A stretch of 64,000 nt of DNA, taken from the NCBI RefSeq assembly GCF_030297555.1, contig NZ_AP028136.1, positions 930,001 through 994,000 of the forward strand. The letters are read 5' to 3'. The DNA is from Polynucleobacter sp. HIN5 (GTDB taxonomy: Bacteria; Pseudomonadota; Gammaproteobacteria; Burkholderiales; Burkholderiaceae). Shown here in pieces: positions 8,770 to 16,761 of this stretch. The translations under genes and the position numbers were made by a program. Numbering within the stretch: position 1 is the stretch's first letter; every line of letters starts with the position of its first letter. The notes below the pieces were generated by a model that saw nothing but the letters and a program-made list of their open reading frames with translations, did no database searches and had not been told where the DNA came from.

Positions 8770-9087
8770 CTAGGGTTTAAATTTGTAGTATTGCTGGTTG
8801 AGGTAAGCCACCACGTCTGCTTCATCCTCAGGGAATAGATCAAGGCGCAACTCGGTATTGCAACGTGCAACCATCACCTTCAAGCGATCCAACCCTTGGA
8901 CCCTACGATCTTTACGGGTGTAAATCAAGGTGCCATCGCCAAAGCCAGACTTCTCAGCATGGCACTTGTAGCACTTGGTATCTTCAATGGTTTTGCCATT
9001 GGCAAGATTCGGTGCCGCCAGCGCAGGCTGCGCAGCTAATCCGCTCATAACACCAATGAGAATTACTAAAGTCGCTAAAGTCTTCAT
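8770..9087 (-). CDS. Small periplasmic cytochrome c
   Basis: A 105-residue protein with a Sec signal peptide ending around ALAAPNLANG and a single c-heme site, CYKCH (Cys39, Cys42, His43). The C-terminal half has an extra cysteine in MVARCNTELRLDLFPEDE (Cys76) and ends in a tyrosine-rich segment. The heme's axial Met is not obvious; only Met72 follows the heme site. It begins the putative transcript that includes three YeeE/YedE transporters. It could accept electrons from a periplasmic sulfur reaction, but no partner is identified by sequence alone. Confidence 0.8.
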   Translation of the reverse strand: MKTLATLVILIGVMSGLAAQPALAAPNLANGKTIEDTKCYKCHAEKSGFGDGTLIYTRKDRRVQGLDRLKVMVARCNTELRLDLFPEDEADVVAYLNQQYYKFKP

Positions 9088-9093
9088 AGTCTC

Positions 9094-9139
9094 AATATAT
9101 ATTCATTTCAGAAAATGTGATTCTATCGGACTGAATGAA
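9094..9139. promoter_or_regulatory. Candidate control region of the cytochrome c/YeeE-YedE operon
   Basis: This part of the 141-base gap between the DsrE-like gene and the cytochrome c gene is AT-rich. It holds the palindrome AATATATATT (9094-9103), seven bases upstream of the cytochrome ATG, and an imperfect inverted repeat, TTCATTTCAG (9102-9111) against CTGAATGAA (9131-9139). A weak sigma70-like pair further upstream on the minus strand (TTGCTT, 17 bases, TAATCT) is possible. These suggest that the transporter genes have their own promoter rather than depending only on the sox transcript. Confidence 0.3.
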
Positions 9140-9228
9140 AAAACTACAGCAAAATCATGGTTTTAGAAGCTAAAATCAAGATTATTCGGTAATACTAATA
9201 TAAGCAAAAGTTATAAAGTAATGAGTAA

Positions 9229-9663
9229 TTAGGGCCGGATATAGGCGTATTTATCCTTAAATTGCAGGTCAGCAATGCGCACCACGCCTGAAGGGGTGAA
9301 CTCGGCATCCAGGATAAATTGATCACGCTTGAGGTTGCGGTTACGTAAAGTGATCTCACAGACCTCAAAACGTACGCCACGCGACTTTAAGGCGGCAACC
9401 AGTGGCGCATATTCGGTCCCACTCTTATCTTTACCACCCTCCATTAGAATATCAACCCCATTGGCATGGGTCACCACAATAATTTTGGTCTGTGGTGAGA
9501 CATCGAGGTGATTACGAATATTCCGCAAGCCTTTCAAGCCCTGGGTGGCAGCATCATCGATGTGATAAACCACCCGGGTTGGATCGGCGCTTGCTAGATT
9601 AGAGCCAATTGAAAAGCCGATGGCTAGAAAGCCCATCAATACTGTGCGAATGAATGCTTTCAT
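9229..9663 (-). CDS. Periplasmic DsrE-like protein
   Basis: A 144-residue protein with an N-terminal signal peptide (cleavage near LASADPTR) and a DsrE/DsrF-like domain: RVVYHIDD at the first strand, VVTHANGVDILMEG in the middle and GVRFEVCEITLRNRNL with one cysteine (Cys102). DsrE proteins bind persulfide sulfur on a conserved Cys and relay it to partners. A good RBS (AGGAG) precedes the ATG at 9663. It lies 26 bases downstream of soxB, so it is probably the last gene of the sox transcript. Confidence 0.85.
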   Translation of the reverse strand: MKAFIRTVLMGFLAIGFSIGSNLASADPTRVVYHIDDAATQGLKGLRNIRNHLDVSPQTKIIVVTHANGVDILMEGGKDKSGTEYAPLVAALKSRGVRFEVCEITLRNRNLKRDQFILDAEFTPSGVVRIADLQFKDKYAYIRP

Positions 9664-9689
9664 GCCACTCTCCTGTTAAAAAGGTACGA

Positions 9690-11420
9690 CTAGATTGGGG
9701 CCATCCCCGGATTGCCTTTAACACCTTTAATGACGGGCTCATTGAGCTTGACCGCCTTAATGGTTTTCACTTCCCGCAAATGCCGCGCCATTAAATCCCA
9801 AATGGCTTCGCCACCGGCATTCTTAGCCTCTTCCGAAACTGGCGCCCAGCCAGCTACTTTGTAGGTCTTGCCTGCTTCAATCAGATTGCCATTCAGGCGC
9901 ATCTCAGAAATACGTTTGCCAGCACCGCCCGCTGGATCAATCGTGTACTGCAAGCCACCAACCCGAACCATATCACCGCCCTGTTGGTAGTAAGGGTCAG
10001 GGTTGAATAAGTTATCAGCCACGTCTTCCAATACGGTTTTGATCATCTCACCACTCATATTAGTAACCGTGGTGTAGGGATAGGTAATTGCCGTTTGATC
10101 AAGCAGATGTTCCATGGTGATGGACTCACCAGGCAATAAAGAGGTACCCCAACGAAAGCCCGGTGAGAATGAGATCTCGGCATTCTTTTGCTTTAAAAGA
10201 CCATCCAAGATCACTTGATCAAAACTACCATTGAAGTTACCACGGCGATACAAGAGGCCATCGGTCACTGCGAGCTTTTCAGCAAGCTTAGACTCATACG
10301 GCGCCCGCATCTTCTTAATCAAGGCACTCATCCCTGCGTCTGCGGGTAATAAGTTGGAGAACACAGGCAGGAGTTTGTAACGGAAGTCGCTTACTTTGCC
10401 GCCCTTCACATCAAAATCCAAAACGCCTAAGAACTTACCATTCGATCCAGCGTTGGTAACTAAGGTGACGCCACCTGGATTTTTCACTTTAACGGGGGCT
10501 GGAACGCCATCGTGCGTATGGCCACCCATAATGGCATCAATACCTCGTACACGAGAGGCCATCTTTAAATCCACATCCATACCATTGTGCGAGAGCACCA
10601 CCACAACTTTTGCACCCTTCGCGCGTGCCTCATCAACTACCTTTTGCATATTCTCTTCTTGAATACCAAAGGTCCAGTTGGGCGTGAAATAACGCGGGTT
10701 CGCAATCGGTGTATATGGGAATGCTTGGCCAACTACGGCGACCTGAACACCATTCATGGTCTTCATGGCATACGGTGCAAAGACCGCATCACCAAAGTCG
10801 GCAGTCTTAATGTTTTGTGCCACAAACGAGACCTTGCCCCGGAAATCCTTCTCCACAATTTCCATGACGCGTTTCTCACCCAAGGTCATTTCCCAATGGG
10901 GGGTCATTACGTCTACACCCATCGCTAGACAGGCATCCACCATATCTTGACCGTTGGTCCAAAGTGCGGTTCCTGAACCCTGCCAGGTATCGCCACCATC
11001 GAGTAATAATGCGCCGGGACGGTTAGCCTTGATTTGTTTCACCAAAGTAGCGAGATGGGCAAAGCCACCGACCTTGCCGTAGGTCTTCGCAGCCGACGCA
11101 TAATCCAGATAGGTAAACGCATGGGCATCACGTGTGCCAGGTTTCACCCCATAGAACTTCAATAAATACTCACCCACCAAATGGGGTGGCTTGCCCTCTT
11201 GCGCACCAATGCCTAAATTGACATTGGGTTCACGAAAGTAGATTGGGAGTAATTGCGCATGGCAATCGGTAAAGTGTAAGAAATGCACATTGCCAAACTT
11301 TGGCAGGTCATAAAACTTCTGTGCAGCACTTTGAGCATGAGAAAAATTGGATTGTAAGCTCATTCCGCCAGCCGATGCCACTGCAAGGGCCTGCAGAAAC
11401 TCCCGTCTACTAAAAGACAT
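9690..11420 (-). CDS. soxB: Thiosulfohydrolase SoxB
   Basis: A 576-residue protein with a twin-arginine signal (SRREFLQ) and the two-domain 5'-nucleotidase fold. The metal-binding motifs HFTDCHAQL (about residue 50), LSHNGMD and GGHTHDG are present. SoxB is a di-manganese enzyme that hydrolyses the sulfone group of the SoxY-Cys-thiosulfonate to release sulfate in the periplasm. The RBS AAGGAG precedes the ATG at 11420. It follows soxX by 20 bases. Length is normal for the family. Confidence 0.97.
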   Translation of the reverse strand: MSFSRREFLQALAVASAGGMSLQSNFSHAQSAAQKFYDLPKFGNVHFLHFTDCHAQLLPIYFREPNVNLGIGAQEGKPPHLVGEYLLKFYGVKPGTRDAHAFTYLDYASAAKTYGKVGGFAHLATLVKQIKANRPGALLLDGGDTWQGSGTALWTNGQDMVDACLAMGVDVMTPHWEMTLGEKRVMEIVEKDFRGKVSFVAQNIKTADFGDAVFAPYAMKTMNGVQVAVVGQAFPYTPIANPRYFTPNWTFGIQEENMQKVVDEARAKGAKVVVVLSHNGMDVDLKMASRVRGIDAIMGGHTHDGVPAPVKVKNPGGVTLVTNAGSNGKFLGVLDFDVKGGKVSDFRYKLLPVFSNLLPADAGMSALIKKMRAPYESKLAEKLAVTDGLLYRRGNFNGSFDQVILDGLLKQKNAEISFSPGFRWGTSLLPGESITMEHLLDQTAITYPYTTVTNMSGEMIKTVLEDVADNLFNPDPYYQQGGDMVRVGGLQYTIDPAGGAGKRISEMRLNGNLIEAGKTYKVAGWAPVSEEAKNAGGEAIWDLMARHLREVKTIKAVKLNEPVIKGVKGNPGMAPI

Positions 11421-11440
11421 ACAACTCCTTTGAAAATGGT

Positions 11441-12049
11441 TTACTGATTAACGGGGGAGTTCGGGTCTAACAACAGAGCCATCACGTCTTGCATTTGCTT
11501 CTCGGTCAATAAGTTGAAGTGACCAAAGCGCGGCATATTGCTGCACACGTTGTAAGCCTTGGAGTTATAAATCCGATTCCAGGTATAGGTCACCACTTCC
11601 TTGCTGTAACCGCGTAACTTGCCGTAGTTCCAGAGGCTTGGGCCAATGTTTCCATAGGAAAGTTCTGCTTTATTAATTTGATGGCAGTTATAGCAACCAC
11701 CGCCATTTGCCATTCCGGGTTTGTCCGTCCATGTTGCACCTCGACCACTCTGAGCAACTCGCTCACCAGCCTTCCAATCACCGATGTATTTGCCATCAGC
11801 CGGTTGTTTGATGGTTTCCATGTTGGCCTTCTGAATCGACTCAGCCTGCTTGGGGTTACCCTTTCCAGCCAATACCGCAGGATCGGAGCAATACTTTTGT
11901 GCAGCGTCTTGCTTGAGACGATCAACCGAGGCGATGCCTTTTGTTTGAAAGCTATCCTTCATCATCTTGTCAAACTTCGCATCAGCCATCGCTGAGCCCA
12001 TCGGCAATGCTAATAAGGTTGCTGCTGTAATTAGATATTTATTCTTCAT
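11441..12049 (-). CDS. soxX: Sulfur oxidation cytochrome SoxX
   Basis: A 202-residue exported c-type cytochrome with a signal peptide ending near SAMADAKF. One heme site, CYNCH (Cys119, Cys122, His123), is followed by GPSLWNYG and a late NMPRFG segment whose Met172 is the likely axial ligand. SoxX pairs with SoxA to attach thiosulfate oxidatively to the SoxY cysteine. The extension before the heme domain, with Cys54, is typical of the longer SoxX group. It lies 15 bases downstream of soxA. Confidence 0.96.
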   Translation of the reverse strand: MKNKYLITAATLLALPMGSAMADAKFDKMMKDSFQTKGIASVDRLKQDAAQKYCSDPAVLAGKGNPKQAESIQKANMETIKQPADGKYIGDWKAGERVAQSGRGATWTDKPGMANGGGCYNCHQINKAELSYGNIGPSLWNYGKLRGYSKEVVTYTWNRIYNSKAYNVCSNMPRFGHFNLLTEKQMQDVMALLLDPNSPVNQ

Positions 12050-12064
12050 GGTGTTCTCCAGCGA

Positions 12065-12913
12065 TTAGCGTTTCAAACCAGGGGCAGCCATCTTGCCGCC
12101 ATTTGCCGTGACTGCCATATACATCGAGACCGCAATTGTGTCATCGGATATATAGATCGGCTCTGGGAAACGTTGCTGACGATAACAATCGTTCAAACGG
12201 TATTGCATAGTCCAGAAGGTACCGCTGGATACACGATACGCTGGCCAAGCACCCCAACCCAGAGATGCCCCGGCTTGGGTCGTTAAGTTCGGTAAATCTT
12301 GCAAGCGAATGCGCTTACCTGGATCGGCGTGGCAAGAAGCGCAGGAGAAATCCATCGGACCAGCTTGATAGAAGAACGACTTCTTACCGAGCTCGTACAT
12401 CTCTTTTTCTTTAGGATGCTTCATTGAGACGTTAATGGTTGCCCCTTTAGAATTGGCGACCACATAAGCCACAATTGCCTCTACGTCTTTGCGCTTACCT
12501 TTTCCAAAACTACCGGCAATAATTTCTTTGCCATCAAAACCTTGCAGGCGTTCCATGCAAGTCACAATGCGTGACTCCAAATCTTGAACTTTGTTGGTGT
12601 CTTTAAAGTATTTCGGCAAGACGGCATAAACACCCTTGACTACGCCAGGGCCCATACCAAGATCACACTTCTCGAGGCTGGCATTTTTGGGGCCCATTTT
12701 TTTCTTCCAGAGCTCCTCACCAGCCATTTCGTACAAATCAGAGGGATTGCCATCAGCAATCATTGCGCGGTACTTCTCAATCTCAGCCGTTGGAGCCGCA
12801 GCTGGAGCAGCTGCCGGGGCTGCTGCTTTCTTAGGCGGTTCTGGTGTAGTACACGCTTGCAGAACAAATAGCGATGACACAATCAGTGCCCCGCGAGTCC
12901 AATGTTGTCTCAT
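12065..12913 (-). CDS. soxA: Sulfur oxidation cytochrome SoxA, probable lipoprotein form
   Basis: A 282-residue SoxA from the ATG at 12913, chosen because AGAGGG lies just before it; an upstream in-frame start at 12940 has no such site. One heme site, CASCH (Cys191-His195), shows the monoheme type. Cys243 in RLNDCYRQQRFPEP is the persulfide/thiosulfate-binding heme ligand, and Cys83 and Cys119 could form the structural disulfide of the lost first heme domain. SoxXA couples thiosulfate to SoxYZ. The N-terminus ends in LFVLQAC followed by an Ala-Pro-rich linker, which looks like a lipoprotein signal rather than a simple Sec signal. Confidence 0.95.
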   Translation of the reverse strand: MRQHWTRGALIVSSLFVLQACTTPEPPKKAAAPAAAPAAAPTAEIEKYRAMIADGNPSDLYEMAGEELWKKKMGPKNASLEKCDLGMGPGVVKGVYAVLPKYFKDTNKVQDLESRIVTCMERLQGFDGKEIIAGSFGKGKRKDVEAIVAYVVANSKGATINVSMKHPKEKEMYELGKKSFFYQAGPMDFSCASCHADPGKRIRLQDLPNLTTQAGASLGWGAWPAYRVSSGTFWTMQYRLNDCYRQQRFPEPIYISDDTIAVSMYMAVTANGGKMAAPGLKR

Positions 12914-12958
12914 GATATCCCTCTTATTGTTTTCGATCATTAAATAACAAACTGCAGC

Positions 12959-13267
12959 TTACGAAACGGTTGCCTCATCGGTCCGCTTACCACCTTTGTT
13001 ATCAACCCAGGTCACAGTCACTTTCTCACCTTTAGCACCTTTGTACTTGAAGTTTAAGAATGGGTCCTTAGATACTGCTGGGCCAAACTCACCCACGAAC
13101 ACATCTTTGCCATTGGCTTTTGCTGTTACGGTGCCGATAAACCACGCTGGAATCGCTTTACCAGACGCATCTTTGCGCTGACCGGTTTCCATATCATGTT
13201 TCATTAGGATTTTGACATCCACTACACCGCCGCTCTCGGTTGCTCGTACGCGCATCGGATCTGACAT
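12959..13267 (-). CDS. soxZ: Thiosulfate oxidation carrier complex protein SoxZ
   Basis: A 102-residue immunoglobulin-like protein that forms the carrier complex with SoxY. Diagnostic segments are VDVKILMKHDMETGQRKD near the N-terminus and PFLNFKYKG in the C-terminal half. It has no signal peptide, as expected, because SoxZ is exported by hitchhiking on the twin-arginine signal of SoxY. The RBS AGAGAGGAAG precedes the ATG. It sits between soxY and soxA in the usual order. Confidence 0.97.
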   Translation of the reverse strand: MSDPMRVRATESGGVVDVKILMKHDMETGQRKDASGKAIPAWFIGTVTAKANGKDVFVGEFGPAVSKDPFLNFKYKGAKGEKVTVTWVDNKGGKRTDEATVS

Positions 13268-13319
13268 TTTGCTTCCTCTCTAATTCGTTAAATAAGTAAT
13301 TGACTATTCGGTTTAATCA

Positions 13320-13772
13320 TTAACCGCCGCAACCACCCAGGGTTACTTTCACTTCTTTCACCGCTACGCTCCACTTGTTATCGGCTTTCACTAAAGCGTA
13401 GACATTGGAGGTTTGACCCATTTTGATACGAGTTGTAACAAATGGCTCGGTACCGGCTGGAATAAAGAACTGAGCTGCCAAGGCGCTTGGGTTCTTATCG
13501 ACCAAAATTGCCATTTGCTGGGCCTTGAGGGTGGTATTAATGCCAACTGGAACTACAGCACCGTTCTCAGCAATATCGGGAGCAATCATCGTAATTGCGG
13601 CTGAGGTCTCTGGCTTACCAGCACCTAATACTTTGAAAACGTCATCCAAAGTTTTACCTTCGAAGGCGGCCTTATTCCACTCTTGCGCTTGTGCGGGAGT
13701 AATCAAACCTGCTGAAGCCATCAAGCCAAAAATGGCTGAGTATTTCAGTACATCACGTCGTTGCATATCCAT
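13320..13772 (-). CDS. soxY: Thiosulfate oxidation carrier protein SoxY
   Basis: A 150-residue carrier protein. The N-terminus has a twin-arginine signal (QRRDVLKYS), and the C-terminus ends in the swinging-arm motif GGCGG, whose Cys148 carries the sulfur intermediates during the Sox cycle. Length and both motifs agree with canonical SoxY. The RBS AAGGAG lies before the ATG at 13772. SoxY is preceded by a 110-base gap after a cytochrome gene, which I see no strong promoter or terminator in. Confidence 0.97.
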   Translation of the reverse strand: MDMQRRDVLKYSAIFGLMASAGLITPAQAQEWNKAAFEGKTLDDVFKVLGAGKPETSAAITMIAPDIAENGAVVPVGINTTLKAQQMAILVDKNPSALAAQFFIPAGTEPFVTTRIKMGQTSNVYALVKADNKWSVAVKEVKVTLGGCGG

Positions 13773-13882
13773 AAAAACTCCTTGTTATCAACTGCTACTC
13801 ATTAGTTGTTGCTTACCTAAAACTATAAAGCCGATGGGGCATTACCTTCGTCAGTAATAACCCCTAATTTCTTACAGAATAT

Positions 13883-14209
13883 CTATTTTGCTCCACTCAA
13901 AATCCATTGCACAAGTGCTTTGTTATCGGCGTCAGATAACTGTGCTTGAGCAGGCATTGGAATCGGACCCCAAACACCTGATCCACCTGCCTTGACCTTC
14001 TTCTCTAATTTAGCTTGAGCATCGGCTTGACCTTTGTATTTATTGGCAATATCTGCCAATGAAGGGCCAACCATTTTGGCCGCTGGGGCATGGCATGCAG
14101 CGCAACCGTTCTTCTTGAAGAGCTCTCCTGGCGAGGCATAGACCGCACCCGCGAATAGAGTCGCTGAACCAAGTACTGCCATTTTTCCAACTAAATTACG
14201 AACTTTCAT
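13883..14209 (-). CDS. Periplasmic cytochrome c (c551/c552 type), paralogue of the SoxD C-terminal domain
   Basis: A 108-residue exported monoheme cytochrome. After a signal peptide ending near VYASPGEL comes the heme site CAACH (Cys36, Cys39, His40), and the axial Met is in PIPMPAQ. Its 79-residue heme domain is about 81 percent identical (64 of 79 residues by hand count) to the C-terminal domain of SoxD, encoded 31 bases upstream. It probably accepts electrons from SoxXA or SoxCD and passes them to the terminal oxidase. The position between soxD and soxY is a place where SoxE-like cytochromes occur in other bacteria. Confidence 0.9.
   Translation of the reverse strand: MKVRNLVGKMAVLGSATLFAGAVYASPGELFKKNGCAACHAPAAKMVGPSLADIANKYKGQADAQAKLEKKVKAGGSGVWGPIPMPAQAQLSDADNKALVQWILSGAK
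13886..14122 (-). repeat. Duplicated cytochrome domain, copy 2 (stand-alone cytochrome)
   Basis: This 237-base segment codes for the heme domain of the stand-alone cytochrome and is a direct repeat of 14244-14480, the end of soxD. Of 79 encoded residues, 64 match without a gap. Both copies share HAPAAK, the run ADIANKYKG, LEKKVKAGG and LSDADNK. The tandem arrangement points to a local duplication followed by fusion to, or loss from, soxD. Confidence 0.85.
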
Positions 14210-14240
14210 AATGTTTCTTTATTCCAAGTGTTAACTAATC

Positions 14241-15359
14241 TTATTTGCCACCATTGAGCATCCACTGCACCAAGATCTTGTTGTCAGCATCGGATAACTG
14301 AGTCTGCGCAGGCATGGGAATTGCACCCCAAACACCTGCACCACCTGCCTTCACTTTCTTCTCAAGCATCGCTTGTGCATTCGCAACGCCTTTGTACTTA
14401 TTAGCAATATCAGCGACCGATGGACCCACTAATTTCGCTGCAGGTGCGTGGCAAGCTGAGCAGTTTTCTTTCTTAAACAAATCCGCAGGGCCTGCTGCTT
14501 TAGTTGCAGGAGCGCTCGCGGTCGATACCATCATCATGCCGGCAGACGGCAAAGCGGCCACTGGCGGCTTCGTGGTATCAACGCCACGATACGGGCCATA
14601 CTCACGGTTTTGCTCTGCAAGATTATTGTGCGCATTGCGAGCGTAGTCAGGCAAGACTGATCCAATTGCAACGTGTTGGGCGCAATTGGTCATGCACGCC
14701 GTATTCTTCACATCGGGTGTACCCTTCACGGTCCATAAACCGTGCTTCTGGGTCATGCCATTGCGATTAGGCATCATGCCTTGCACTTGTGAAATATTTT
14801 TGTTCGAGAGCACAAAGTCATCAGGAACGATCTCACTGAGGTTCAGCATGAAAGCCACTAAAGAATAGGTTTCATCGACCGTCAGAGTACGCGGTGCATT
14901 CCATGGCATAGCGCGATGGACGTAATCCCAGAGGGTTGAGATTGTTGCGACCTTCATCAGCGTGGTTCGCTGAGGTTGCTTCTCACTCGTCAGCGATGCT
15001 ACACGACCAGTTTTAACATCATCCTTTGTCGTTCCTCCAGCAATCGGCGTAAACACCTCATTGGATTCACCAAAGGTACCGTGGCAACTTGCGCACTTTT
15101 GTTCCCAAACCGCCTGACCCTTTGCTACGGAACCAGAACCGGGTGGCAAGCCCTTAAAGTCAGGGCGCACGTCAATATCCCAAGCCGCTACTTCTGCAGG
15201 GGTCGCGTTCCGGCCCATATTCATATAGGGCTTTGGTTTGTTTGCTGCTGGAGTCGCTTGAGCCGTTTGCGCATGCACAGCACCACTTGAGAAAATAGCG
15301 GTGGCAACTACCGCGCTCGCAAGAATGGGTTTCATCAAAACATTAGCCGACTTGAACAT
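14241..15359 (-). CDS. soxD: Sulfur dehydrogenase cytochrome subunit SoxD (diheme)
   Basis: A 372-residue diheme cytochrome with a Sec signal (cleavage near VHAQTAQA). The first heme site is CASCH (Cys89-His93) in the SoxD-typical domain with RAMPWNAPRTL; the second is CSACH (Cys300-His304) in a C-terminal domain nearly identical to the next gene's cytochrome. SoxD takes electrons from SoxC during sulfane oxidation. The start at 15359 has GGCGAGG just upstream and overlaps soxC by 17 bases, so the two are probably co-translated; an ATG at 15335 is the alternative. A Pro-Ala-rich linker joins the two halves. Confidence 0.95.
   Translation of the reverse strand: MFKSANVLMKPILASAVVATAIFSSGAVHAQTAQATPAANKPKPYMNMGRNATPAEVAAWDIDVRPDFKGLPPGSGSVAKGQAVWEQKCASCHGTFGESNEVFTPIAGGTTKDDVKTGRVASLTSEKQPQRTTLMKVATISTLWDYVHRAMPWNAPRTLTVDETYSLVAFMLNLSEIVPDDFVLSNKNISQVQGMMPNRNGMTQKHGLWTVKGTPDVKNTACMTNCAQHVAIGSVLPDYARNAHNNLAEQNREYGPYRGVDTTKPPVAALPSAGMMMVSTASAPATKAAGPADLFKKENCSACHAPAAKLVGPSVADIANKYKGVANAQAMLEKKVKAGGAGVWGAIPMPAQTQLSDADNKILVQWMLNGGK
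14244..14480 (-). repeat. Duplicated cytochrome domain, copy 1 (C-terminal domain of SoxD)
   Basis: The 3' end of soxD codes for a c551-type domain that is repeated at 13886-14122 in the following gene, in the same orientation and with no gap in the protein alignment (15 differences in 79 residues). See the stand-alone cytochrome for its likely role. Confidence 0.85.
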
Positions 15360-16722
15360 TGCTGACCTCGCCATTGGTATCAACCTTCCACGATTGAATT
15401 GCATTGTTGTGATAAATCGAGCGCGTACCCCGTACAGCTCGTAATTGACGAATGGTGGGTTGTACATAACCCGTGTCATCGATCGCGCGCGATTGCATGA
15501 TGGTGGGTGAACCATCCCAGACCCAATCGATGTTAAAGCGTGTGAGAGCCTTCGTCAAAACGGGGGTCTCAAGACGTGCCGTACGCCAATTATTGCCACC
15601 ATCAAACGAGACATCCACACGCTTGATCTTGCCACGACCCGACCACGCTAAACCGCTCACGTTGTAGTAACCCTTATCAAAGAGTTGCTGGCCACCTGAT
15701 GGGGTAGTGATCACCGATTTGCATTCCTGAATCGAGGTGTATTGACGATGCAAACCATCTGGCATCAAGTCTATATAGTGAATCGCTTCATCCTTCGCTG
15801 CATAAGGCATATCACCGACTTCAATCCGGCGTAACCACTTCACCCAACTAACGCCCTGCACACCTGGCACCACGAGACGAATTGGGAAGCCATTCTCAGG
15901 GCGCAGCATCTCACCGTTCATCGCCCAAGCAACCATCACATCATCCAGCGCCATCTCCATGGAAATCGTGCGGGTCATACCGGAGCCGTCGCCACCCTCG
16001 GCCAAAATGTACTTGCCCTTCTTTAAATCAGCGCCACAGATATCCAGAAGCGTTGATAGTGGCACGCCCGTGAACTCGCAGCATGACAACATGCCGTGGG
16101 TATATTGCACCGTTGGTACGGCCACATTGCCCCACTCTAAGCCGGTGTTCGCTCCGCACTCAATAAAGTGAATGCGCGATACCGATGGTAAGCGCATGAG
16201 ATCGTTCATCGTGAATACTTTTTCATTCTTCACGAGGCCATTGATCATTAGGCGGTGCTTATTAGGATCAATGTTGTACCAACCTTGATGGTGGCGCTCG
16301 AAGTGCAAGCCATTTGGTGTAATGATGCCAAACAGCCCTTGCAGTGGTGTGAACGCAACCGATGCCGCCGATACGCGGGTTAATCCCGGTGACTCGCGAC
16401 GAATTAAGTTCTTTTCATATATAGATGGTGTGCCATAGGGCTCGGTGGCAACGTTCTTACCCAAGGTCGTTTGCCAGATTTGCTTCTCCAGAATCGCTGG
16501 GTCGCCCTGGGGATTTGCAAGGGCTAGGCCACTGCCTGCAGCACCGACACCACCAAGGGCCGCCATGAAACTCTTGCGCAGAAATCCACGACGGGTCTCA
16601 TCAGCACCATGTTGGTTGATTTCAGCGATTGCTTCTTGCGATAGAAAGTTCTCGGGCGCCCTCCGAATGAGATTCGGGATATCGAGGGATTGTATGGTTT
16701 TGGTTCGTTCACTCATATTCAT
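15343..16722 (-). CDS. soxC: Sulfane dehydrogenase molybdopterin subunit SoxC
   Basis: A 459-residue protein of the sulfite oxidase family. A twin-arginine signal, TRRGFLRK (Arg44, Arg45), directs export of the folded molybdoprotein. The molybdenum ligand is expected at Cys189 in IHFIECGANT; the dimerisation domain follows with SWVKWLRRIEVGD. With SoxD it oxidises the sulfane sulfur left on SoxY, so this Sox pathway should oxidise thiosulfate fully to sulfate without sulfur globules. In-frame ATGs at 16722 and 16716 are both possible; neither has a strong RBS. It follows the regulator gene by 39 bases. Confidence 0.96.
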   Translation of the reverse strand: MNMSERTKTIQSLDIPNLIRRAPENFLSQEAIAEINQHGADETRRGFLRKSFMAALGGVGAAGSGLALANPQGDPAILEKQIWQTTLGKNVATEPYGTPSIYEKNLIRRESPGLTRVSAASVAFTPLQGLFGIITPNGLHFERHHQGWYNIDPNKHRLMINGLVKNEKVFTMNDLMRLPSVSRIHFIECGANTGLEWGNVAVPTVQYTHGMLSCCEFTGVPLSTLLDICGADLKKGKYILAEGGDGSGMTRTISMEMALDDVMVAWAMNGEMLRPENGFPIRLVVPGVQGVSWVKWLRRIEVGDMPYAAKDEAIHYIDLMPDGLHRQYTSIQECKSVITTPSGGQQLFDKGYYNVSGLAWSGRGKIKRVDVSFDGGNNWRTARLETPVLTKALTRFNIDWVWDGSPTIMQSRAIDDTGYVQPTIRQLRAVRGTRSIYHNNAIQSWKVDTNGEVSNVQVG

Positions 16723-16761
16723 CAAGGATTAGATGGTTAAACAAAAATTCATCAGACTTAA

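Noticed and set aside
13773..13882. 110-base gap before soxY, considered for an internal promoter or attenuator
   Set aside because: No convincing -35/-10 pair, hairpin with T run or operator-like repeat was found; it is AT-rich leader sequence only.
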